A program made the translations under genes and the position numbers. This document shows positions 48,953 to 60,870 of a stretch of 64,000 nucleotides of DNA, piece by piece. The notes under the pieces are model-generated. The model worked only from the letters and a program-made list of their open reading frames with translations, had not been told where the DNA came from and did no database searches. Position 1 is the first letter of the stretch. Every line of letters begins with the position of its first letter. The DNA comes from Ustulina deusta (Eukaryota > Ascomycota > Sordariomycetes > Xylariales > Xylariaceae), in assembly GCA_023159155.1 (NCBI GenBank), contig JAJNNX010000048.1, positions 1 to 64,000 of the forward strand. The letters are read 5' to 3'.

Positions 48953-50075
48953 TACTAGTAGTTACTAGCTAAAAAAGTGGCAATTATTTTATAACTTGCT
49001 AACAAGAGCTATTTTATAAGATCTATTTTGCTAAGGGCTAATACTTAGTAGTTACTAGCTAAAGGGGTAGCAATCACTTCGCAAAGCAATAATAAAAGTA
49101 TATTTTATTAAAAGCTAATATTTAATATTTATTAGCTAAAGGGGTAGCAATCACTTTATAAAGCACTAACAAGATTTATTTTATTAAAAGTACTGCTTTA
49201 TATTTAATTATAGCTACTAAATCCTAATAAAAGCTTTATTATAGTAAAAAAAAAAACGTTTCTATAAAGCTTATTATATATAACGCATAAATATATTCTA
49301 TATTAAACTGTTATATAACTGATTATAGCTATTAAATCTTATTAAAAGCTTTATTATAGCAAAAAAAGAGATATTTCTATAAAGCTTACTACTTGTAACG
49401 CTAAAGTACGTATAAAAATAGTTTTATATAAAATAACAAAAAAAAGGCCTTTAAAGAGCTTATTAACTATTATATATTTAATTATAACTACTAAATACTA
49501 TTAAAAGCTTTATAATAATAAAAAAAGAAATATTTTTATAGAGCTCACTATATACTATACATAAATACGTTCTATAATACTGCTTAATATAGCAATAAAA
49601 AAATACTTTTATAAAGCTTACTATATATAACACATAAGTACGTTCTATAGTACTGCTCTACAACTAATTATAGCTATTAAATCCTATTAAAAGCTTTGCT
49701 AGCAAAAAAAAAAACGCTTCTAAAAAGCTTATTATATATTTATTATAGCTGCTAAATACTATTAAAAGTAGTGTGCTATATAAAGAGAAAAACCTTTAAA
49801 AAGCTTATTATATATTTGTTATAACTACTAAACACTATTAAAAGTGCTATTAAACTTATTACAACCTATTACAGCTACTATATATTATTAAAAGCTTTAT
49901 AAAATAACTAATATAAAGAAAAAACTTCTAAAAAAGCCTATTAACTAACTATATCTAATTATAGCTATTAAATACTATTAATAGTACTACTAGCAAAAAA
50001 AGAGATGCCTTTATAAAGCTTACTATTTATTCCGTACAATACTGTTAGCAATAAAAAAGAAATATTGCTAAAAAG
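48953..50075 (+). repeat. Degenerate tandem repeats in the outer element
   Basis: First about three copies of a unit carrying CTAGCTAAAGGGGTAGCAAT (near 48969, 49057 and 49131). Then about eight copies of a unit carrying GCTACTAAATACTATTAAAA and AAAAAGAGATATTTCTA-like text, spaced roughly 50-190 bp. The same repeat resumes at 57354-57640 on the other side of element B, showing that B inserted into the array. Confidence 0.65.
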
Positions 50076-50318
50076 TGTTACGGGCAAGGCTAGCCTTAAA
50101 AGCCTTGCTGATTAATAGAAGTTCCGGACCTCCGCCGGAACTCATAGAACTCCTTACGGAAGTGCGTCGGAGAAATACATTAAAACTCCGCGCTAGCAGT
50201 ACATTAATAGCTATATAACTACAAAAACTCTGCTTTTGCAAAGTTTTTTTTTTTTTTTTTTTTTTTTAAATTAGTTAATAAACAATATTTCCTAGCTATT
50301 CAGCTAAATCTTTTTATA
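50076..50318 (+). repeat. 5' LTR of element B
   Basis: 243 bp, still fairly GC-rich. Contains a perfect 8-bp inverted repeat AGTTCCGG (50120-50127) and CCGGAACT (50135-50142), and a long poly-T run near its 3' end. Confidence 0.88.
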
Positions 50319-53300
50319 TATTAACTAATTTTACTTTTCCTAAACAGTATTAGTACAGTTTATTAGCTGTGTAGCACTAAAAAAGTTATAAAAAACTTTG
50401 CAAAAAAGCTACCCTTTTAACAAGCAACTTTTAAAAAGTTTAATAATTAAATATTCTAAATTATTAAATAAAAACTAAACAAGCAGTTCGGTACTATAAA
50501 CAACTTAATTATTTTTGTTTTTATATAAGTATAAAAAAATCTAATAAGCTATATTAACTACTTTACTACAAAAACTAACCAGTTTTATAATAACTTTTTT
50601 TTTAGTAATAAGCTATAAATCCTAATAAATTTTATAATAAACTTAGTACTAATAATTTTAAAAACAGCTTTTACTTAAAAAATACCTAATAAAAAAACTG
50701 TTTATTTTACTAATAAACTTTTTACTAATAACTTTAAAAAAAAACTTTTTTAATAGCCCGAAAAGTTTACTAGTTTTTATATAAAGTTTTTTATATAAAA
50801 AGTAGCTATAAAGTATAAACTAGCTTAAAATACTAAGTTTATTAAAAAAAATACTAATAAGTTTTATATTATTAATAAAACGTTTAATAATTTTATAAAA
50901 ATAGGTATATAGCTATTTTTTATTATAAAAAGGCGTACTAATATATAAAACTTTACTAAGTTTATAATATATTTTTATAAGTATTACTTTAATATTAACT
51001 AAGTAAAAAAATTAGCTTAAAACTTGCTTTTTTTAAGTAAAGCTTAAAAATATTTTTTATATTTTTTTTAAAATAAAAAAAAACTTTTGCTTATATAAGT
51101 AGTACTTTTTAGAATAATACTACAAAGCTTATTATTTTAAAAAAAACTATTAATATTTAACTAGTAAATAAACTAATTTTATATAACTTATTATTAAATT
51201 ATGCTAAATAGATATATAATATAATAATTATAATAAGTTATTTAAAAAAACGCAGTTCTTATTATTTTTTTAACTAAAAAACAAGTAGCAAGTCTTTATT
51301 AAAACAGCTATTTTTTTTTCTACTATTTGCAATAAATATATAAAGAAATATAAAAATAACAAGAATAAAAGCTGCTAGTTTTTTTTTTGCTTAAAATAAG
51401 CCTAAAGCTTAATAAGTAATAAATAAAAAAATAAATAAACAAAAAACAAATAAATAATGCTTGCGATATAAGAAAAGCGGCTATTTTATTACTAAATATT
51501 TATTTATTTTTGTTTAATAATTTATAAAAACTAGAAATAAAATAAAAGCTGCTAATATAGCAGTAAGGCAAAGTATAAAAACAAAAAATAATAAAGATTT
51601 AAAAAACGAATAGTTTTTATTTTTAGTTATTAGTAAAAATATATAAAAGATTTAATTTTTATAAGTTTAGTAGTAAAATTAGAATAGCTAATAAATAGCT
51701 TACTTTTTATTATAGATTTTATTTATAATAAAATATTAATTATTAAAATAATAGTTAATTAAAGTTATAAGTATATAGCTATAATAAATAATTTTTTAGT
51801 TTAATGTTTATAATTATTATATATTTTTATTAGCTTAAAAAAGCTAAAAAAAATAATAATAAAATAAAAAATTATTAGTAAAATAATATATATTAAGTTT
51901 GATATTAATAAGTTTTAATAAAAAATACTAATATATATAGTTTTTTATTTAAAGCATAATATTATTTTAAAGAAATTTTAAATAAAATAATTAAAAATAA
52001 TTTATGTTGTTTATAAATATATAATTAATATAAAATAAACTAGGGACTTTAAAGTATAAAAGATTAGATTTACTTTATAAACTAAAAATATTAAAAAAAT
52101 ATGTAATATATGCTAATTTAATAGAATAGTTTTTGCTATAGAAATAAAAAAGCTATAATATACTAGAATAGCTAGTATTTTAATATTTGCTATTATATTA
52201 GTAAATATTACAAAAGCTTTAGTACTAAAAAACCTAACTTTATTATTATTCCGATTATTAAAAAAATTAAAAAATTAGGCCTTATTGTTTAATAGAGTAG
52301 CAAAAAACAAGTTTTTTTTATATTATAAAAGAGCTGATTATAAAATATTACTTTTATAAACCTCCGAAGGAACAGATTTTTAGGTGCTATAGGGGCCTTT
52401 TTATAAAATGTTATAAAACAAGCTAGTAGTATTAAAAAAAATACTAATAGAGCTGCTAAATAAAGGTTATATTAGGGCTAATAGTTTATTTATAGGTATT
52501 TTTATTTTTTTTGTAAAAAAACTAAAAAAAAGGTTATATTTTTATATTAATTATAGGGCGCTTAATATTATAATCTAAATAAATAAATACTTTTTTTTTT
52601 TTATTAAAAAAATATTAGCAAACTTTTTTAAAGCTTGTTAGTTTATAAAGCTTAATATCTAAGCAGTTTTTTATAAACTATATATTAAAAAAAAATAAGT
52701 AAAAAATAGCTTTTTATATAAAGTTTGGTTTGTTTAAATAGTTAGTAACTTTTTTTGGACTGTTTAGCGTTTCTGCTATGTTTTAGCGCTACATAAATAT
52801 TGTTTTACGCTTATACTTAAATATTTTTGTTTTTATATATATAAATAACGTTTTAATATAGTTAAGCAAATCAAAAAAAAACTATTTAAAAAAAATAAAA
52901 TAAATCTTAAATATTTTATAAGCTATAAGCTTATATTTTAATATTAATAAGTATAAATTTAGAATAATTATAACGAAGTATTTAGGATTTATTATTAAAG
53001 CTAGAATAAAAATATAAATAAATTTTAAAAAAATAAAAACTATTTATAAATAAAAAGTTTTTAAATTATTTAAAAGCATAAAAAGCTTTTTAAGTTTTAT
53101 AAATTTTTATAAGTAATTTATACTAAAATATACTAATATTATAGTACTATTTATAGCTTTAATTAAAAAAAGAACTTTATTTTGCTAAAGAAATATAAAA
53201 AATATAACTTTTAAGCAGTTTAAGTTATTTTTTATAATAAAACTAGTTTTTATTTAATTTAACCTAAGTAAACTTATAATATTAAAAATAAATTATTTTA

Positions 53301-56300
53301 GAGCAGTTTATAACGGTTGCTTATTTTAATATAATAAGCATAGATTTTTCTACTTAATAATATATTTTTTATAAAAATTTTTATTTGCAAAAAATAATTA
53401 TAAAATTTATAATAAAAAGCTTTTAGTAATTATAAGCTATATAAATATATAAAGTAGTAAGCTATAAAGCTTTAAAAAAATATTTTTAGTATTTTTAAAC
53501 TATAAAAACTTAAAATATTTTATAATTTTAAAAAAACTTTCAGAAAAATAAATTAAGTAGGCCAAGTTTTTAACTAACTTTAAGTTTATATTTATTTATA
53601 AAGCAGGAGCGGATAGTGCTTAACTAAACGCTTTATTATAAAAAAAGTAAAACTTGCTTTTAAAAATAAATAAACAACTTATTAAAAAAAAATTTGTATT
53701 ATTTTACTAGAAATAAATAGTTTTTAAGCTATATAGCAACATAAAAATAAGCTTATTAAAGTTCTAAAAAAATAAACTACTTTTAAAACACTAGGTTTTT
53801 ATATATAAAAATTTCTAATAAGCTTAAAATATTATATTAGATTAGGTCTCTAGTTATTAGTTAATAGTTAAAGCTATAAGAAATAATAAATAGAAGTTCT
53901 TATTAAATATAAAAATAAATAAAAAATCTTTAAATATTAATATTTTAGAATATAAAATCAGGATAGACAATATTTTATAATATTAAAGTTATATATAAGT
54001 ACTAAATTAAAAACTATTTTAAACTAGCTTAATTTAGAACTATTATAATTTAATATTAGTAAAATACTTAAAAAAAAAAAAACTATAGTAATTTTAGCTA
54101 AAAGCTATTTCTAATTAAGTATATACTAAATAGTATACTGCTTTATTAATAATTATAATATATATAATAGAAAGACTATTTAAAAATATAAGAAACAAAG
54201 CTTTTTTAAGCTATTTTTAGTTCTAAAGCAGTTCTAGAGCAAGTTATTTATAAATTTTATAATAAATTTTCTTATAATAAAAAATAATAATTTATTTTTT
54301 ATTATAGTAATTATTAATAAATTAAACAAAATAATTATTATTAAAGCTATATAATTAATAAATATAAAAATATATATTAAATAGTTTATATATTATTTTT
54401 AGCGCTTTTATAAATTTTTAAAAATAATTATTAATAATAAAAGGACAAATTAAGTAAAAAGTTTCTAGTAATACTTTTGCAAACTAGTTAAAATAAAATA
54501 AAAATTAAATACTATTTATTATCTTAAAACAGATAGTACTACAAAAAAAGCTAATTAAAAGGTTTTAGCTTATTTTTATATATTTATTGCTTATATATAA
54601 CTAGATTAAAAAATATTACTATTAAGTGTAATATTAGTAATTAATAATAAAAATTTTTCTATAATAGGGCTAAGCTTGTTTTTTGCTTAATATAAATATT
54701 ATATAGACCTAATTAAATTAGTAATTTGTTTATTTATATTAGCTAAAAAGCTAAAAGTATTAGCTAAAATATTTATTTAATAATTAAGAAATACTTAAAA
54801 ATTTACTTAAACTGCTATAGCTGTAATACAATAATATATAAAAAAAACAGCTAATAATAAGCGTAGTTCTATAGATTGCTTTAAAAAAAAGAATTAAATA
54901 TAGCTAAACTTAAAAAATATTACTATAGACTAACCTTTTTAAAAACTAGTATAGCTTTATTCTAAATATAAAATGACTAAAATTATAAATTTTTATATAA
55001 TAAAACTAAATATTTTTAAAAAAATATATAACTATTTTTATATTAATTTTTTATAATAAGTAGCTATAGATTTTTTTTTATTATAGGTTAACCTAGATAT
55101 ATAACTACTAATAGTATTACTTAAAAATAATAAATTCTAAATAAAAAATATTTTATAAACAAAAAACAAGCAAAAAAAAAGCTAGGATAAGCCTATTTGC
55201 TGCAAAGTTAAAATTAAGTAAACTAGTTATTAATAACCTATATAAAAACCCTTTAATAATTTTGCTAATACTATAGCTCTAAAGCAGTTCGAAGCTAAGT
55301 ATAAAAACGCTTATATATATAAAAGCCTTACTACTACTAAAAAGAGCTAATAGAAACAAACTAGCTAATAAGCTAGTATAGTTTGTGCTATAATTAGGAA
55401 TTATATATATATATATATATTTTTTTTTTTGAATTTTATTACTAATATTATAGGTTATTACGGGCCAAAAAACAAAAATCAAACGTATAAAAAACTAAAA
55501 AAAAGCCTACCAAGGGCATTTATATTAATTTTTAGCTTAGCTATATTATAAAACTAATATTAAGCAGCTATAAAGCTACTAGATTTTTATATTATTTTTA
55601 TTTTTATTATTAGCCCTATTTATTCTATTAAAATATAATTACTTATAAATAGAGCTTGAAGCGCTATTAGATTATTCTTTAATAAACATATAAATAAAAA
55701 AACTAAGCTTATTAGTAAATACTAAACTACTAAAGCCTAGAAACAAATATTTTATATAAATATTTATTATATATTTAATAATACTTAAATAATTATTGAT
55801 AATTATAAAACTATTAGTAAGCTGTTTTATATTTAAAGCATAATATTTAATAGCTGCTATATTATATTTAATAGCTATAGTTATATATTTAAGAACTATT
55901 AGACATGCTTAATTATTTATTTAATATTTATTAATAAATAAATAGCTATAATTAAATAAAAAAGTAACTAATATATTTAAAAAAGTTTTTTTTTAATACT
56001 AAAAAGAGTTAGCAACTAACTTATATTTAATATATAAATTAAAAATAATTTATTAAATAACTAGTTTTAAAACTAGCAGTTTTTTATTTTTTAATATTTA
56101 TTGTTATAAGTTAACAAGTATTAAACTACTTATAAGCAAAAAAAAAGCGCTTAATTACTAGTGTTCTAATAGTTATAAATATAAATACTATTAAATAAGT
56201 ATTTAAATATAACAATTATTTTAAATATATAAACTAGCTATATATAAATAAAAAAGTTAATAATTATAAGTAATAAAAAAGCAAAAAGCAAGTAATTAAT

Positions 56301-56806
56301 TTATAATACTATATAAATAATTAAAGTTTTTACTTAAGCTAGTATAGTATTTATATTGCTTACTAGTTTTTAAATAATAAGTTAATAAAATATAAGTATA
56401 TATTAAACTTAAAAATAATTAATTTTATATATTTATATAAAAGTAGCAAAAATATTTTATAAGCTAGCTAATATACTAAATTATTTATTAGTAAGCAGGG
56501 AGCAAGAAAAAAGCAGCATTTTATTTATTTTAAAATATAAAAACGTATAAATATTAAATATATTATAAATAAAAGTTATATATTTGTTCTAAAGCAAAAG
56601 CAGTATATTTGCGGCTAATAAGCAGTAAAAAAACAAAAAAACAAAAAAGTAAAAGCTGGGCCGGCTACTAAACATATATAAGCTGCTTTATACTAAATAA
56701 ATAATAGAAATAAATATATAATAAATATATTATTTTTTGCGATAAAACAAAAAAAGAGCACTTAATAAAAGAAAAAAAAAGCTATTTACCGATTGATATT
56801 ATTGCT

Positions 56807-56837
<31 letters not shown>

Positions 56838-57105
56838 AGAGGAGCTAAAAAAATTTATATAAACTTAGCTAAAGCAGTAAGCAGTAGCAATAAGTAGGTT
56901 AGTATATACTGGCAATATATTGGCTAAGCAGGTATATATATTGCCTAAAAGGTGTATATATTGCTTAAAAAATATATATATTGCTTAAAAAAAGCATATA
57001 TTGTTTAGAAGGAGCGTATTTTTTTTTTTTTTGCCTGTTAGCCACTGCTTATATGCTATATACTACCTATTTCGCAGCTTTTGAGCTAGAGAAGGAAAGG
57101 GATAA

Positions 57106-57348
57106 TGTTACGGGCAAGGCTAGCCTTAAAAGCTTTGCCGATTAATAGAAGTTCCGGACCTCTGCCGGAACTTACGGAACTTTTTATAGAAATGCGTTAG
57201 AGAAGTGCGTTAGAACTCTGCGCTAGCAGTACATTAATAGCTATATAGCTACAAAGATTCTGTTTTTGCAAAGTCTTTTTTTTTTTTTTTTTTTTTTAAG
57301 TTAGTTAATAAATAGTATTTTCTGGCTATTCGGCTGAATCCTTTCACA
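57106..57348 (+). repeat. 3' LTR of element B
   Basis: 243 bp, same ends, hairpin and poly-T run as the 5' copy. Differences are mainly transitions. Confidence 0.88.
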
Positions 57349-57353
57349 AAAAG

Positions 57354-57867
57354 CCTTTAATATAAGATATATAAGCACTATAAAAAGAAAAACGCTTTTA
57401 AAAAGCTTATTACAACTTATAATAGGTGCTAATAATAAATTGGTTAACTAACTGCAACTAATTACAGCTACTAAATACTATTAAAAGCACTATAAAAAGA
57501 AAAATACTTCTAAAAAAGCCTACTATATATATATTACAAATACTAAATACTAGCTCTGCAAAAATACTAATATAAAAAAAAATATTTTTTAAAAGCTTAC
57601 TATTACTTATAATAAGCATTAATAATAAATTTACTATATATGTTTAAAAAACTAGCTATATATTAAGCGTTATACTAATAAACTATAAGATTAGCCCAAA
57701 GTTATATATTAAGTTTTATATATTTTAATTAAAAAATCAACGTAGTTATAGACTACTAAAGTTATATATTCGAGCGTTATACTTTTAATCAAAAGATCGC
57801 GCCGATAGAACAGTACTACAGACTAGGGATAAGGACAGCTATATTAATAGACCTACGGACACTACTT
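57354..57867 (+). repeat. Continuation of the outer element's repeats
   Basis: The array interrupted at 50075 resumes here, with units such as GCTACTAAATACTATTAAAA near 57468. Fewer copies, then more unique sequence. Confidence 0.55.
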
Positions 57868-58101
57868 TTGATCGATGCGAGCGCATTATTACTAAAAACA
57901 AAAATTATCGATAGGAGCGTATTAACGCCAAAAATAGAGATTATTAATACAAGCGTGTTACCGTTAAATATAAAGATTACTATATTCAAAGAATTACTTA
58001 TAAATACTTATATATATACAAAAGAACTACTATATATATTTAATACAAACATATTAACGCTAAACACTAAGATTACTATACATATTTATATATACTTCTA
58101 A
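57868..58101 (+). other. Open frame with 12-residue repeats near the 3' LTR
   Basis: 77 codons open from a TTG (no ATG). The encoded text repeats a 12-residue unit of the form I-x-x-S-x-L-x-x-x-x-K-I: IDASALLLKTKI, IDRSVLTPKIEI, INTSVLPLNIKI and, after a gap, TNILTLNTKI. At DNA level this is a 36-bp tandem repeat. It lies just inside the 3' LTR of the outer element. Confidence 0.5.
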
Positions 58102-58233
58102 CCAAGACAAGCTTATTAATATTTCACATTAAGATCACTATATATATATAAACTAATATATATCTGTATGCCGCTTCTAAATACAGTTATATAGGTAGGC
58201 AAGACTACTGAAGTGGCTTTATTTAAAGGGGTG

Positions 58234-58481
58234 TGTTAGATTAAGTGGTGGCTAGGTAGTAATGTGAGCTATATAGTGGCTAGTGAGAGGTGCCTTTATA
58301 AGGGGTATGCCCTTAGCAAATAGAGCGTTATATAGCTGAATGAGTGGATCCACACCTAACTATATAAAGGATATATATGTATGTAAGGTGTAGAATATAC
58401 CTATATAAACCTATAATAACAACAATACGATAGACCTTCTATAGGTAATAAGTGGCAAGATCGCTAGTACTAGATCTAATA
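58234..58481 (+). repeat. 3' LTR of the outer element
   Basis: 248 bp, lightly mutated; carries the undivided CCTAACTATATAAAGG target in which element A inserted in the 5' copy. Confidence 0.9.
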
Positions 58482-58486
58482 AATAT

Positions 58487-60870
58487 ATATATTTAAAACA
58501 TAAAAAATAAGCCTTATATATAAAAAAAAAACAATTTTTTTAAAAAAACTACTAATAAACAAAAGCTTAAATAGCTTAAAATCTATTCAATTTTGTAGCA
58601 AAAAAAACATAGTTTTTTAAATACTTTAGATATAATTTTATTAGCTTTAGCTAGCTTTATTTCTAATAACTAAACCTATATTAAAATTATATTAATTTTA
58701 ATTCTAAAAACTTTAAAATATATATTTTTGCTATTTTTTTTTTGTTTAATATAAAACTTAATATATTTAAAAACTAATTATACCTTTAATAAACTATTTA
58801 TATATAGTTTTGCTAAACTAAAAGGACTATAAATATAAAATTATTTAAATAATATATAGTATATATAAAAAGAAAATTATTTCTAATAGCTAATAAAAGC
58901 TTTTTATAAAAAAGTTAAAAATAAAAAAAATAGTTTAAAAACTAAAAAAAAAAAAAATTTTGTAAAAAAAGCAATTTTTTTACTTAAAACTAAAAACCTA
59001 GTAATATAAATATACTACTAAAATTAAACAAAATATATTTTTTAAATCTTTTTTAATTAAAGTTATTTTTTTATTTAATATTTAAACTATTTTAAATATT
59101 TATTAAATAATTAAATATTTAAAAATTATATATTTCAAATATATTAAATTATTTATTAATTTAATTTTAAAAAAAAAAACAAATAATAAATTTATTGCTA
59201 GCTTTTATTTAATTTAAAGATTAGGCCTAGTAGTAAGCATAACAGGCCTAAAAAATCAAATATTTTTAAAATCTAGTTTAAAACTAAATCTAATATAATT
59301 TAAGTTTTAATTATAAAATAATCTTTATTTATAAAGCAAAAATTATTAAATTAGCCTAGTTTTAAAAATTCTAAATATTTAAAAAGCGCTTTATACTATA
59401 GTATTTTAAAAAATATATTTTTTAAGTTATATAAATATTATTAAAAGGCTATCTACTAATAATTAGAGCAAAAAAAAACAAAAATATAATTAAAACAAAG
59501 CTATTTAAATTATATGTATTAAAAATTAAAACTAAATTTATTAATAATTTTAGTAAAAAAAATAATATATTTTATATTATTTAAATAATAATTAAAATAT
59601 TTAAACTTATTATATTATTAAAATATATTTAATCTAGAACTAATAAAACTAGCTAGTTAGCCTATAGCTAAAAAACAGCCGTTTTGCCCTATATTTTTTT
59701 ATTAATACAAGCTAGTTCTTTGTATGCTTTACTATAATATTTATAAATATATTTTTAATAATATAAAAAAAAGCCTAAAATATAGTTATGAATAAAGTTG
59801 TTCTAATAATTATATATTTTATTTCTAGTATAGTTTTTTAATAAATATAATTTAGTTTTTAATATTTTAATAAAATATCTAATATAATAAAATAGTTTTA
59901 GTATTAAAATATTCAAATAAATATTTTTTTAATTATAGTTTTATTTTATTTATAAAGCAGCTATATAAAAAATTAATAAATAATATTTTATTTAAGCTAA
60001 TATAAACTTAATAACTTATTTTAGTTTATAAATTATTATTGATTTATATATAATATATATAAAATTATTTATTACTAAAACAATATATTAGTATTTTTTA
60101 AATAAGTAATAATATATTATTATAAATATTAAAAAATAATATGTTTATATTATAATATTATTTTTATATATTTAAAGTTTTAAAATAATAATTTATATTA
60201 TAATAGTATTACTTTAGCTAGTATAAAATATTATTGCTATATTTAATATATATTTACTGCTTATTTATAGCTTAATTAAGTTTATTAGTTTAAAATTGTT
60301 TTAATAAATTATTATAATTTATTTCTAATTAATATTATAAAATTAGTTTATTACTATTTAAATAAATAAAAATAACTTATATAATTTAAAATAATTATTA
60401 TTATTATTTATATTGCTTATATAAAATATACTTGCTACTACTACTATTTTTATTAAAACATAATATTATATTTCTTTTTATAGTTAAAAAGTTTTAAAAA
60501 TATATAATACATTTATATTTTTTTATTTTAATATTTAATAAAATTAGGGTTCTTAAATTACTTGCTATATCTATGTATTATTATTTTTTTCTAAATTATA
60601 AAATTAGTTTATTATAAATATAAACCAAAAATATACTTAAAATAATAATAGTATTTATTAGTACTAGAAGGTCTAAAAACGCTATTCTTAAAGGTTTATT
60701 TTTTATTAGGTTAACTAAAAAGTTCTTTAAAGCATTTTTATTATATATATAAAGCACTATTTTTCTATAACTTATTAATAAGCTAATTAAACAATAAATC
60801 TTTAATAAAGTGCTATAAGTTATAATAACTTAGTACAAATTTGCTACGTATTTGTTATATATGTGCGCCT
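58487..60870. other. AT-rich RIP-type sequence, unassigned
   Basis: No gene recognised. Degraded repeat DNA up to a sharp return to ordinary composition near 60870-60900. Confidence 0.5.

Larger units (their letters stand above)
50076..57348 (+). mobile_element. Ty3/gypsy retrotransposon B, inserted in the outer element
   Basis: 7,273 bp with two 243-bp LTRs (50076-50318 and 57106-57348), ends TGTTACGGG and TTTCACA (TTTTATA in the 5' copy). Target duplication AAAAG at 50071-50075 and 57349-57353. The purine tract AGAGAAGGAAAGGGATAA (57088-57105) precedes the 3' LTR. Ty3/gypsy reverse transcriptase is readable at about 52440-52870 (LLNKGYIRANS, FFVKK, YINYRALN, then the finger and palm order). 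RNase H follows at about 53290-53640. All frames carry many stops and the YxDD site is destroyed, so it is inactive. Confidence 0.85.
40927..58481 (+). mobile_element. Outer LTR retroelement, interrupted by two nested insertions
   Basis: The 3' LTR is 58234-58481 (248 bp), starting TGTTAGATTAAG and ending CTAATA (TA for CA). The 5' LTR is split into 40927-41053 and 47178-47303 by element A; removing the 5-bp duplication gives exactly 248 bp. The target duplication AATAT flanks the whole (40922-40926 and 58482-58486). A polypurine tract AAAGGGGTG (58225-58233) abuts the 3' LTR, fixing plus orientation. Without the nested insertions the internal region is about 3.7 kb (47304-50075 and 57354-58233). 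It shows gag-like sequence and tandem repeats but no reverse transcriptase, so the element was probably non-autonomous. Confidence 0.85.

Noticed and set aside
55279..55482. 67-codon minus-strand frame in element B
   Set aside because: Opposite strand to pol and low complexity; a chance frame in AT-rich DNA.
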